Source: CAJBLF01 sp964560855 (GTDB lineage Bacteria; Patescibacteriota; Gracilibacteria; Absconditabacterales; Absconditicoccaceae). From it: a DNA stretch of 64,000 bases. A program made the position numbers and the translations under genes. Positions 1 to 10,173 of this stretch are shown here, in pieces. The notes beneath the pieces were generated by a model. The model was not told where the DNA came from, ran no database searches, and saw only the letters and a program-made list of their open reading frames with translations. Each line of letters starts with the position of its first letter. The stretch's first letter is position 1. The DNA is taken from NCBI GenBank assembly GCA_964560855.1, contig CAZLLU010000001.1, forward strand, positions 17,590 through 81,589. The letters are read 5' to 3'.

Positions 1-1390
1 TTCCGCTTGTTGGTGTAGTTATTGTAGGTGATGTTGGAGGTAGTGTATCCATAAATATCCTCTTTGCAGCGTTGGTATAGGTACAATCTCCTGATGTGCC
101 GGTAGTGGTATATGAGCTATAAAAATAGTTCCGCTGATTAGTACCGCTAAGTTGTACTGGATAAGAAACGAAATCTTGGAAGATATCATGTCCTACATAT
201 CAACCTATATATCAAGTAGAAGAAGGATCAACCCGAGGTGAGAAATCTCCTGTTATGGTTGTTTGATTAGGTGCTGTTGCAGCCCGTTGTAAGATGATAC
301 CTGTTTTGTTGGTATAATATGATCCCAATGAAGTGCTAGTGATAAACTGTCATGTAGACAATGGTAAGAAATTTATCTCTCCTTGGAAATTAGGATCGCA
401 GCCCGTACCTGAAGGTAAAGTTCATCATGATGCAATAACTTGGAATGGCTGTTCTCAGCCACAAGGGATACCGCCTCCTCAACTATAGAGGATGTTACAG
501 ATTGCTGTATAGTTTCCGGCAGGAAGTGATGCACCAGTTGTCCGCCGTTGTGTTGATCAAGTATTTAGTGTGGTATCGCTATAGACGATTTGTGTGCCGC
601 CGGAAATGATATCTAGTCCGTATCCTGCTACGCTGTTTCCTTGACAGATAAATGATCCATTATTTGTTCCTTCGTAGAAAGATGTACTCACATCGAAGCT
701 CGCACAATAAGGGAGATTCATGCTGAGCGCTGCGATACCTCCATTATCATCAAAGATGTATCCGTTGTGGACGCCGGAGAGGATAGAGAGCGTATGATCA
801 AAGTTTGTTCATGTCTCGATTTCGTTGCCAGTAAAATCATAGCTTACGCCAGCGAACATATGGAAATCACCGACTCCACTCAATGTATGGTTGATCTGTC
901 CATAAATCTCATTGGCTGCTGGGATATATCCTCAGCTCTGTGTGCTACAGTTGGTGTAGAAACCGTGTTCTATGGTCATACCATCATAGCCGGTAGCGGA
1001 ATAATCTTGCAATGCGGTTAGATTACCACTATCCAAAGGCCGGATGGTCCGTCATCTCTGGTTGTTATAATAGATTCCTCTGAGTTTATCTGTACAGGTA
1101 ATAGCCTGAGCTCAGTTATTGATTTCGATGGTTTCGTTGTATCCTGTCTCTATTCCTTCCCAGAAAATGATACCTACGAAGTCGTTTCCTCCGTAATTGA
1201 AATGGGCGTTGGAATAGTATCCCGTATCTATCCAGGTGAAAATGGAAGAAAGCTGGTCCTCAAATGGAAGTGTTTGAGCATACATGAATTTGAAGGTCGT
1301 AATAAACGCCGCCAAAAAAACTGCTGCTCCGATAAAAAACCTCTTGAGACCTGGAAGTTGGCGATAGTGATGCTTGATAGTCTTGATCAT
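1..1390 (-). CDS. Large secreted surface protein, 3' end outside window
   Basis: Reading UGA as Gly gives one open frame of 463 codons that runs off the left edge, so the C-terminus is missing. Residues 1-40 hold a positive start (MIKTIKHHYR) and a hydrophobic stretch ending near MYAQ, a signal peptide or anchor. The rest is rich in Gly, Ser, Thr, Asn and Tyr with scattered Cys, as in beta-rich surface proteins. The last visible residues (DTLPPTSPT) resemble a linker before an Ig- or fibronectin-like repeat. At least a dozen in-frame UGA codons fall in glycine-like contexts. An attachment or host-contact role is inference; no specific family was recognised. Confidence 0.7.
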
Positions 1391-1539
1391 TGCTATGATT
1401 TCAAACAGTAAAGATTAATATACGATACTATTATATTCCCGGAGAGCGAATAATCAAAAAAACACTGCCTTTGTACCTATATTAGGTTGACAGTATTCTG
1501 AAAATAGTTTTAATATGCTTTGTGATATATTTCTCGCTT

Positions 1540-2928
1540 CTAAGGCACAATAGTTTGAAATATTTTCGGGATGTGGGTGTCTTCCGTATACGTGGTGAAG
1601 AGTTTTTTTTCGAGATACTGGAGGTTATCCGGCGATAGGGTAGGTACTACCTTATTTTTGAATAATTCCATGATCGGAGGAATCTGAATATTATTTTTTA
1701 TTTTTTCATACTGGAGGTACATTGCGTAAGTGACTTCTTCATTGGTTCCGACACATTCGAACGGCTTGATGCCTTCGATACCCAAAAGCTCTTTGTAGAG
1801 AGAAGATAATCCTTCGTTGTCGTATAGCTCCTGGCCGAAAATCTTGAGTGCATCTTCATCGCTGATGAATGGTCTCAATATCACATAGACAAAGGCACAT
1901 TTCGGACAGTGGCCGCATCGGCGATGCTCCGTAGTTTTGTTGGCTTCTATGATCTTAAAATTGTTGTTGCAGCTGCTGAAAGTATCGAAATATTGAGGAT
2001 AGCTACTGAAAAGCTTCGCTATCTTGAGTTCGTAGAACCCTCTCAGAAGGCTGAAATACGTGATATCAGGGGAAATATATATTTTGACATACTGATCAAA
2101 ATCTGATTCAAATTGATAGCTTTTGGATCGTTGATGATTGATCTCTATCCCGTCGAGGACAGTGTTCCCTTCATTGGCGCTTTTTTCATTGGACATGACG
2201 ATATATTTGTAATCATAGAGATAAGCAGCAGTCACGAGGACGAATGCTATGATGCCGCTGATCGGTACATGACCATTGTAATATCCTTGAGTATTCATCT
2301 CAAAAAGTTTGGGATCCATAGTTCTTTTCATGACCAATCTCGGAACGCCCACCTTGTCGTTCACGGCTTTATGGAGATAATAATCCTTTCCGAAAGTAGA
2401 GGTGTAAAACGGTATATTCAGTTTTTTGATCAATTCGATGCTGACGAGACTATCTTTACCGCCCCCAATTGCGATCATGGTCATGTCAGAATTAGTGAGG
2501 AATGGCGTATTTGGACTCTCTTGATCTCCATCAACGAAGTGCACGATGTCCTTTGGCGATATATTGTTGGTGAAGAAAAATTCTCCCAGTCATTGGACGT
2601 AAAAAGTGGTCCAGAATTTCTTCTGGTCTTCTGAAAGCCTTCCCTTTGTTACGATGAGTTTCTTGGTAGGAAAAAGCTTGTAATAGCTTATGCCTATAGC
2701 AAGGGAGAGGTGAAAGAGGAGGGTATCCATGATCTTGGGGTCTATGGTGTTGATAGGTGAAAATCCTGGAGAAGTGAAATCAATGACTTCCGTGAATTTG
2801 ACCTCGTTGTCGAAGGAATAAAAAAAAGACGCTTTGAGGGTCTTCGGGTCAAAAGCGTATCCATCGAAAGAGAAGGTCTGAAAAGCTTTCATTCCTTTAA
2901 AAGGAAAAATAAAAGTCATCTTCACCAT
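1540..2928 (-). CDS. murL: MurL, UDP-MurNAc-L-Ala-L-Glu epimerase
   Basis: 462 residues, with one UGA-Gly joining two ORF pieces. MurL inverts the terminal L-glutamate of UDP-MurNAc-L-Ala-L-Glu, so D-Glu enters peptidoglycan without a free D-glutamate pool or MurI. Visible hallmarks are a PP-loop-like IGGGKDS at 154-160 and a Cys cluster W-C-G-H-C-P-K-C at 337-344, whose first residue is a CGA codon read as Trp. The length matches the family (about 450). The divergent neighbour is the MurD-type ligase that would make its substrate. The start follows a short intergenic gap; the stop is TAG. The assignment rests on motifs recalled for the family plus the neighbour. Confidence 0.85.
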
Positions 2929-3160
2929 AGCTATCGTAGCTGGAAAATCAAGGATAATATTTTGTTATGATATATCATTGACGTTTAATGAAAAGTATAT
3001 ATAAGACGAATATAAAAACATAATGAAATTAGGACAAATTTGTCTATTTTTTTATTTATGTCTGTTTTTGCGATTTTGCCATTTTTTTTCAAATTGCATT
3101 TATCAAGAAAAAGACTATGTTCAAAATAAGAAAAATCTTATATCCTTATCGAGATATATG

Positions 3161-4555
3161 TTTCCTTTTGAGGAATTTCACAACAAGAAAATAGCCATCC
3201 TCTGATACGGAAGAGAAGGGAAATCCTCGCTTCAGTTTCTCCTAAAAATCGGAGTTCTGCCAAGGGATATCACTATTCTTGATGCAGTGAAAAAAATAGA
3301 AGAACTGACAACAAATTTCGAATATCTCGGTCAGACGTTCGGGATAGATCCGGAATTCAATCTCATCTTCTGAGATAATTATCTCGATGATCTTAAATCT
3401 TTTGATATCATAATCAAAACGCCGGGAATCTCGATCTATCACAGCAAGATTTTCCCTTACAGAAAAAAAATAACAACACAGGCACAGATATTTTTTGATC
3501 ATTATCAGGGAAAAATAATCGCAGTTTCTGGGACTAAAGGCAAATCGACTACCGCAACCTTGACTTATGAAATGATAAAACGTGCCGGCAAAGACGTCAA
3601 ACTTATAGGAAATATCGGTAATCCGGTACTGAACTATCTCGATATGGAGCATCCGGACTCACAAAAAAGTGAATATGCAGTGTTCGAGATTTCAAGCTAT
3701 ATGCTGGAATGACTCGTCAAAAAAAATTATATCAGCATTTTGCTCAATATCTATTCAGATCACATCGATCGGCATAATGGTTTCGAAAACTACAAAAATG
3801 CCAAGATGAATCTACTCAACGGCAGTGAGCATAATCTCGTAAGGGATGAAATTCTTGAAAAAAATGATTTCACTGATGAACAGATAAAAACACTACATAT
3901 CAATACCTTTGGGCACAAAGGGGAGTTTTCATACCAAGAAGGGGAATTTATGACGAAGAATACGAAGGTGTTTAGCAATGAGGGGATCCTCATCAAAGGA
4001 GAACATAATATGATGAATATCTCTGCGGTCCTCGGTGTTTGTGCAATAATGAAGATAGATCCTACCATCCTCAAAGATACACTCAAGGAATTTAACTGAC
4101 TTCCACATAGGATGGAAAATGTCGGAAAATTCGGAGGTATTACCTGGATCGACGATGCTATCTCTACGACACCAGAAAGCACTATCCAAGCTATCCAGAC
4201 GTTCGGAAATGATGTCGATACAATATTTTTATGAGGAACGGATAGGGGATATGTTTTCGATGATTTGATTGCTTGCATTCGTAAACATGGTATCAGGAAT
4301 GTAGTAGTATTTCCGGATTCATGAAAGAGGATTGCAGAGACAATCAAAGACGAGGAAATGCCAACAGGAAAGGAAATCGTCTATACAAAGATATTTCAGA
4401 CCAATGATATGAAAGAAGCAGTAAAATTCGCTTACGAGTTTACAAAAAACGGAAAGATATGTCTGCTATCGACAGCGTCTCCAAGCTATAGCATTTGGAA
4501 AAATTTTGAGGAAAAGGGTAATTTATTCCAGCAATATATCAAAGAATTTGCATAA
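3161..4555 (+). CDS. murD: MurD-type UDP-MurNAc-L-Ala-glutamate ligase (MurD2-like)
   Basis: A Mur ligase of about 464 residues with several UGA-Gly codons. It shows an N-terminal Rossmann motif (ILGYGREGKS), the ATP loop GTKGKST at 124-130, the conserved EISSYMLEG segment, a DHIDWHNG segment with Trp as CGG, and HNMMNISA in the central domain. The partner gene murL predicts that this enzyme adds L-Glu rather than D-Glu, as MurD2 enzymes do; that is inference. I chose the ATG at 3161 (MFPFEEF) because it precedes the Rossmann strand. An in-frame ATG at 3023 would add a low-complexity hydrophobic leader. Confidence 0.88.
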
Positions 4556-4579
4556 TTTTACCTATATTATCCGCTAATT

Positions 4580-5221
4580 ATGAAAAGATTGATATTGTTG
4601 TTATCCGGAATGGTATTATTCGGATTCACGTTTGCTCATCAGCCGAGATTAATCTTTGAACAGCCTATCGGACAGATCGTAGCGGTCGAACATCCTGAAA
4701 TTTCACAAGCATTTTATGGGATACTTTCTGGTCAAACAGATATCTACCAAATTATTTCTGATACGGGATTCTTGCTGTATGCAAATATCGTAGTCCCTGA
4801 TCAGGAAGGGCAGAGGACAGATTTCGTTATAGAAATAGTTGAACCCGAGAATGTATCGACGAGATTAGAATGAGCTACGCTGACATGGACAGATTTTTTT
4901 GAGCCATTCGGTGGCGATGCATATCTTAAGTGACCGAAATTCGAAAAACAAGTTGGTCCTGGGGTCTATACTATCAAAGTCTCTAATCCTGATAATCAAG
5001 GGAAATATTCGCTCGCTATAGGGAAGATCGAGAGTTTCCCATTTAATGAGATGGTAAATACCTATAAACTGATGCCAACGCTCAAAACGGTTTTTTTTGA
5101 AAAGCCACGATATACTACATTCTGGAATTATGTATGATTGATGATAGTAGTGACAGGTGGGGTGATGATTATAGTGATCCGATGAATAACAAAGTTGGTG
5201 AGATATATCAAACATAAATAG
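4580..5221 (+). CDS. Membrane-anchored exported protein of unknown function
   Basis: 213 residues. An N-terminal signal peptide (MKRLILLLSGMVLFGFTFA) precedes an extracellular beta-rich domain of about 155 residues. A C-terminal transmembrane helix (near 178-197) and a short basic tail follow, giving a type I topology. UGA is read as Gly four times. The domain looks like a C2- or jelly-roll-like fold (YTIKVSNPDNQGKYSLAIG), as seen in accessory domains that bind surfaces. It follows murD by 24 bases and may be co-transcribed. No family was recognised. Confidence 0.7.
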
Positions 5222-5464
5222 AAAGAATTAAGTTTAGAAGCCAAATCAGCGATAATAATAGGCAATTTTTTGGTAACCAAAAAATAAAAAAATTAAAAAA
5301 AGGGATTGCGATATGAACAAAGACATCAAGTTTTCCTAAAAATGGAATCAGTAAATTATCTAAGAATCTGAATTATCCGTTGCTCTTGTCATTTAGTTTG
5401 AAAATGATCCATAAATCACTATACTTTCCGCCACGTGCATTTTTTTTATACTCTTTAAACATAT
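5222..5464. other. Intergenic region with a perfect palindrome at 5265-5285
   Basis: About 240 gene-free bases. A 21-base perfect palindrome, A-T6-GGTAACC-A6-T, lies at 5265-5285, 44 bases after the TAG of the upstream gene. It could be a bidirectional terminator with almost no loop, or a dimeric operator. Nothing else recognisable is present, and only very short ORFs occur. Confidence 0.4.
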
Positions 5465-5971
5465 ATGACAGAAACAGCTTTAGTACTTATCGATTTCCAA
5501 AATGAACGATTAGATCCGGAAAGCGAATATTATGTAGGCGATGTTCAGGAGACTATCGCAAAGGTAAGATATCTTATCGATCATTGTAGGGCAAGAGGGT
5601 ACAAGATCATCTGGACTAAACATAGGGAACATGACTCGATAGATGCGTTCGGTCCAGAGACACAATTTATCCCAGAGCTCGGACATCAAGAATCTGATAC
5701 TGTTATTATCAAGAACAAGATCAGTCCATTTTACAATACCTCATTGGATCAGGAACTGAACGGAATCAAGACCGTCATCGTTTGTGGAATCCTTACCAAT
5801 CTTTGTGTCAGAAGTTTTATTCAGGATGCTTATGATAGGGATTTTAAACTCACTGTCGTTAAGGATTGCTGTATAGCACATACTCCAGAGATTCAGGAAT
5901 TCACCTTTTTTGACCTTCATCAGACGAGAGAAGAAATAGATTTCACCAGCTTCAAGGAATTTGTAGAATAA
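5465..5971 (+). CDS. Isochorismatase-family cysteine hydrolase
   Basis: 168 residues, the usual size for the isochorismatase/nicotinamidase fold. The N-terminal ALVLIDFQNE carries the catalytic Asp, the KNKISPFYNT segment carries the catalytic Lys, and CGILTNLCVRSFIQDA carries the nucleophilic Cys and cis-peptide region. The codon after QNE is CGA, read as Trp (NEWLDPES). No UGA is used. The substrate cannot be told from sequence: nicotinamide, an isochorismate-like compound or another amide. It stands alone before a terminator-containing spacer. Confidence 0.82.
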   Translation: MTETALVLIDFQNERLDPESEYYVGDVQETIAKVRYLIDHCRARGYKIIWTKHREHDSIDAFGPETQFIPELGHQESDTVIIKNKISPFYNTSLDQELNGIKTVIVCGILTNLCVRSFIQDAYDRDFKLTVVKDCCIAHTPEIQEFTFFDLHQTREEIDFTSFKEFVE

Positions 5972-6135
5972 AATAAAAAACAAATTCGCGTAAGCGAATT
6001 TGTGATAAATGCTTCGCGATAAATGCTCCCCCGCAGTCCTGCGAGGTCGCGATAAAAAGATAAAAATTTAACGCCCCGGGATCTCTCCGGGGCTTTTATC
6101 ATTTTATCGACCGAAGGTCGTTTATCTATCATTAT
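5972..6135. repeat. Mini-hairpin array between convergent genes
   Basis: A string of short inverted repeats separated by GATAAA-like spacers: AAATTCGC/GCGAATTT, a CGC-rich hairpin near 6028-6045, the terminator at 6072-6097, and CGACC-GAAGGTCG at 6109-6121. Similar strings occur at 11893-11970, 19404-19500 and 24894-25080. No ORF is supported here. Confidence 0.55.
6072..6097. terminator. Rho-independent terminator
   Basis: A GC stem CGCCCCGG-atctct-CCGGGGC is followed by TTTT on the plus strand, with A/T-rich flanks on both sides. It sits between the convergent cysteine hydrolase gene and nrdR and may serve both. Confidence 0.7.
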
Positions 6136-6570
6136 TTAGTCGATAAACTTCTTGAAGTCTTTGAGACTGTCGAATGATTTGTAGACAGAAGCAAATCTAA
6201 CATACACTACAGGATCTATCTTCTTGAGCACTCTCAGGACGTCGTCACCGATTTCCTTGGAAGTGATCTCGTTTTTGTCGATGGACCGTTCAGCTTCGAG
6301 ATTGTTGATAAGGTTTTCTATCTGTTCTCTATCAATCTCTCTTTTTGCAAAAGCCAAAAGCAAAGCTTTCTTGAGCTTCTGCCTATCGTACATTTCCTTG
6401 CTTCCATCTTTTTTGATGACGACCAATTCAGTAAATCATTTTCTTTCGAATGTAGTGAATCTATGTTGGCAGTATTCGCATTCTCTCCTTCTTCTGATGC
6501 TCTGTCCGTCTTCTATGACTCTCGAATCGATGACTTTCGTTTCCATACTTTGGCATTTCGGGCACTTCAT
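6136..6570 (-). CDS. nrdR: NrdR transcriptional repressor of ribonucleotide reductase genes
   Basis: 144 residues, typical of NrdR. The N-terminal zinc ribbon has two CxxC pairs (MKCPKCQ and CEYCQHRF), followed by the basic RRRR segment and TTFER. The rest is the ATP-cone (VVIKKDGSKEMYDRQKLKKAL). One UGA-Gly (RKGFTE) lies at the junction between ribbon and cone, so the standard code would drop the zinc ribbon. NrdR binds NrdR boxes when ATP or dATP is bound. No nrd gene is present in the window. Confidence 0.93.
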
Positions 6571-6759
6571 GACTTTATTGCTATAATATAAATGAATGAT
6601 GAATATTTATAATGAATAATGAATAACGAAAAGTGAATAACGTCGGTATTTGTCTTTTTATCGACTATCGTATGTATACGATAGTTTATGATAAAATATT
6701 ACATTCATTATTAATTATTAATTTTTAATTGTTAATTTGCGAAGCCGTAGGCTGAGCAT
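6571..6759 (-). repeat. 5' intergenic element with stem-loop
   Basis: Upstream of nrdR, in minus-strand order: an AT-rich ATTAATAATTAA tract, a perfect stem ACTATCG/CGATAGT at 6664-6685 with an 8-base loop, then an ATTCATTATTCATT tract before the start codon. The same order recurs upstream of hemW, the methyltransferase gene, gyrB and probably 9992. Its function is unknown. Confidence 0.5.
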
Positions 6760-8958
6760 TTATTGTGGCATAAGGAATCTCTTGTTGTAGTAGGTGATGT
6801 TTTTGAGGAATCCCTTGAATCGGATGATGTCCTCACTGATAATTTTCTTCTTGGTTTCTTCAAGGGTTTTGCTGCTGTTAGTGAAAGATATCCGGTTTTC
6901 GTAGCCAATCTTGAGATAGTCTTTGTTGTCGTCGATCTCTATCCGATGTTTGATGATTTCATTGAAATCAGCTTGAAGATTATCGATAATCTCAATAATC
7001 TTGGTATGATAGTATTCGTCGACGCTCAGGATATCTTGGACATAGATTTTGAGAAGCAACTCTGTGCGTAGCTTCTTATCATTGGTTTCGTCTCTCAGAT
7101 AGGTGAGGTAGATGAGTAAGCCGAACAAAGTCTCTCTGATGGTAGCGAAGATGCCGATGATGGCAAGATCGGAATAGTCGTTTTTCAAAAGAATCTTTTG
7201 CTGTGACAAGGCTCTGGTGAATGCTTTGCTGACCCGGAAATCCAGATTGTAGATATTCTCTTTGATATGATAGATATCTTGTTCGTTGAGCTCTTTTTTG
7301 AGCGTCTTGATGAAATGCTTTCATTCGAGATGGATAGCGATGTCTTGGTAAACAGATTCGATAAACTGATTGTCCGTCAATTTTACCATACCGGAGATTT
7401 CGTGTCCGGTGAGTCCCTTGAAGAGCTCTATGAGTTTCTTGTTCTTGATATAGAGCCTAATATCTTTGGGATTGATGTCTTGGAGTATGGTAGCGAGGAA
7501 TGTTTCGTCGAACGATTTCAATAGGGCTATATTAGAATAGATGTTCTTGATGTCCGTCTTGTGTGGCAACAGGAATTTCTGTTTTCATGCCCTGACGTTT
7601 TCTGCCGTATGCTTGTAAAAAAAGACATTCTTGCCGTATTGGTAGAGGAGCCCTCCGTAATACAGTAGCGTATAATTTTTTTCATCGAGTTGTTCTTCAG
7701 CTTCATAGAATCCACGGATGATAGGTTTTTTAAACAGTCTGAGAAAGAAATTATCTCCTCTGGATACCCAAGACCCTCAGATCAGGGTGATATAGAAATT
7801 CAGTATTTTCTCCATCATCTTGGACTCTTTTTTGATTCTTTCGGGTATTTTGAAGCTTTCGATATTTTCCACATCCTCTCCGATAGAAGACATCAGATCG
7901 TCCAGATCTTCCTTGATTGGCTTCTTGCTATCTTGATCTCTAAAGGTCGTGATGATGTATTTCTGTACACCGGAGAAAAAGTTTTTCTTGAAATTTCTAT
8001 AATCGGTGATATAGAGCAGGAAGTTTTCGAGCTGATTTTCGTCGGTGCGGAAACTCTTGATAAAGGTGTCGAGAACCTTCCTGTCGAAGATTTTTGCAAT
8101 CACGGTGTCGGTGATTCAGAACATATCTGAATCGATAAAGAGATATCTGAGCAGAATATCAGCAGGGAGGACGGATTGCATGATTCTGGTCTCGATAGCG
8201 GAAAAATTCTTTTTGCCCGTATATTCCTTATGGTTTGCAATGAATTCTGCGTAGATGCTTTTGGAGTCTGCTTTGAGCTCATCATAGAAAAGCCATGCAT
8301 AGATATCCGTGTCTGTTGCTTGAGGTTGGACGAAGATCTCATTTAAATTTTTGTATACAGAAAAGAGCATCAAAAATATTTCTATCTGATTCAATAATTC
8401 CTTTTTCAATGTTTTGATAACGGTAGGATCGGCTTTTTTTCCGGTCTGTTGAAAGACGAATTCATAAAACGAGAACATCACTTCCACAAATCGATTGTAA
8501 TTTTTTTCCTTGTCTTTGTGTGGAAAGATTTTGAGCCTTCCCATAAAAATAAAGCTCAGGAGAAAAATCGTATAGAGAAAGTTGAGATAATATTCCGGAG
8601 GATGGTGTCTGAAGACGTCCTTTACGTAGAGTGCTACGACTAGGGCAAGATTGTTGGATATGTTTGCAGGTGAGAAAAATCTGTAGCCATTGAGATTTGC
8701 TGTAGCACAGTAACTATAGTAGGTATCTATATCTTTGGGCTTGATATTGGGTTGTTCTCCAAATCCGATTTTGAACTCGAAAGGGTCAAGCGTTACATCA
8801 AAGAGATTCAGTTTATAATTTTCCACAATTTTTCTGTTGATCACAGAAAAGAACTCCTTGGTGGAGATGAACGAGATAAACATGCTGGCTGGATTGATGG
8901 TCTGTGCGACGATTTCGTCGGGAAATAATGAGAGGAGAACTCTTTTGAAGAGTTGCAT
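6760..8958 (-). CDS. Large cytosolic protein of unknown function
   Basis: Four ORF pieces share one frame and join through UGA-Gly into 732 residues. I see no signal peptide and no confident transmembrane helix, although a hydrophobic stretch near YTIFLLSFIFMG could be one. The protein is helix-rich and charged, with many Phe and Tyr, and the C-terminal third looks alpha-helical. I could not assign a domain. It lies between nrdR and the FKBP lipoprotein gene, transcribed in the same direction, with 24 bases between it and the FKBP gene. It may be specific to the lineage. Confidence 0.75.
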
Positions 8959-8982
8959 ATATAGCTATATAAGCGCTAAAAT

Positions 8983-9495
8983 CTATTGGTTTGTCTGCTT
9001 GGAGAGTACTTTGACTTGGTAGTGTAACGTCTCTCGGGTCTGTCTAGGGTTGATATCGAAGAGTACGAATTGGTTCCCATCTTTGTCGGTTTCTATGCCT
9101 TTGACCAATCATTCGATGTTATCAAGTTTCTGCATTTTCCCTATTTCAGGAGTGATGCCAATTGTATCGAAAATGAGTTTACCGACTTTTTGGACGTTCT
9201 GTTGCTGGTAGAGTTTTCCGTATCCTTCTTCGGGAGTGATAGTGAGCTTCCTGGTCTTACCGATCTTCATACCGACGACGCCCTCATCCAATCCCTGGAT
9301 AGCCTGGTTGGCTCCCACCATGAATATGAGCGGTTGCTCTTCAGTGTTTTGATCGAAGATAGTCCCGTCAGGATATGTCGCTGTATAGACGATCGTAACT
9401 GTGTCGCCTACATGAACTTTGTTTTTGCTATTGCATCAGGTCATGACGAATAATGAAAGTGATGCTATGGCGAACAAAGTGAGGATTTTTTTCAT
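8983..9495 (-). CDS. FKBP-type peptidyl-prolyl isomerase lipoprotein
   Basis: 170 residues. The signal peptide MKKILTLFAIASLSLFVMTGCNSK ends in a lipobox whose Gly is a UGA codon, giving a membrane-anchored lipoprotein outside the cytoplasm. The FKBP domain follows: VHVGDTVTIVYTATYPDGTIFD, then GANQAIQGLDEGVVGMKIGKTRKLTI and PEEGYG. A C-terminal extension (GLVKGIETDKDGNQFVLFD) is less typical. It probably helps fold exported proteins. The standard code hides both ends of the gene. Confidence 0.9.
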
Positions 9496-9578
9496 CGTTG
9501 TGTTTTGTATATGATATAAAAGCAATAGGTGCGATGCGGATAGTGTAAGCATATATGGCTGCAATGCAACGGGAAATA

Positions 9579-9992
9579 TTACTCTCTGATTCTGTCTCCG
9601 ATGAATTTTTTCCGTGATTTTTGAGGGGTATCTATGATATTGATCTCTTCGTATCCGAGGGGAGTCACCGTGGCTCCGGTGTCCACTTGTTGCTTCTGAT
9701 ACATCTCTTCGAATTTGACGATATATTCGTTGCTGAGCAGCATATTGTTTTCATGCTCAAGAAAATATTTTGCGTATTCCGATTTTTCATAATTCACGAG
9801 GAAGTTCTGGGTGAATGCTAATTCATCGGTCTTGATCTGTTTTTGGATGGTTGCATCCTCGATGGCGGTCTCGATGGAGACATAGTTTACATAGGTCCTG
9901 ATAGCGATAATCATCGCAAAAACATCCAGAATTACAATTCCGTATTTGATGCGATTGGGGTATCTCCTGAGTAATGCGTATATGGATTCCAT
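9579..9992 (-). CDS. Single-pass membrane protein with coiled coil (FtsL/FtsB-like size)
   Basis: 137 residues with a short basic N-terminus (LLRRYPNRIKYG), one transmembrane helix (about 18-36), an alpha-helical coiled-coil-like region to about residue 100 and a polar tail. There are no UGA codons. The layout is like FtsL or DivIC septum proteins, but the sequence is too generic to name. A possible stem-loop element (CTAT/ATAG) lies upstream near 10040. Confidence 0.6.
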   Translation of the reverse strand: MESIYALLRRYPNRIKYGIVILDVFAMIIAIRTYVNYVSIETAIEDATIQKQIKTDELAFTQNFLVNYEKSEYAKYFLEHENNMLLSNEYIVKFEEMYQKQQVDTGATVTPLGYEEINIIDTPQKSRKKFIGDRIRE

Positions 9993-10173
9993 AAACTAAT
10001 GAACAAGTAATAATTAATGATAATGGAAATGTCTTTGTATGAACTATTGTAGATAGCTGGTAATTTATGAGTAATATGGTTGAAAATTCAAGCGAAAATA
10101 CTAAAAACCAGTATACAATTCTAATAAAAATGGTTTAAAAATTTAAAATTTAAAATTTAAAATTATATTTGAT

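Noticed and set aside
2113..2634. Long ORF antisense to murL (173 codons) and similar long shadows elsewhere
   Set aside because: They lie opposite well-supported genes in frame-related positions and show no family motifs.
3023..3160. N-terminal hydrophobic extension of MurD from the ATG at 3023
   Set aside because: MurD is cytosolic and its family starts just before the Rossmann strand; the extension is AT-rich low-complexity sequence.
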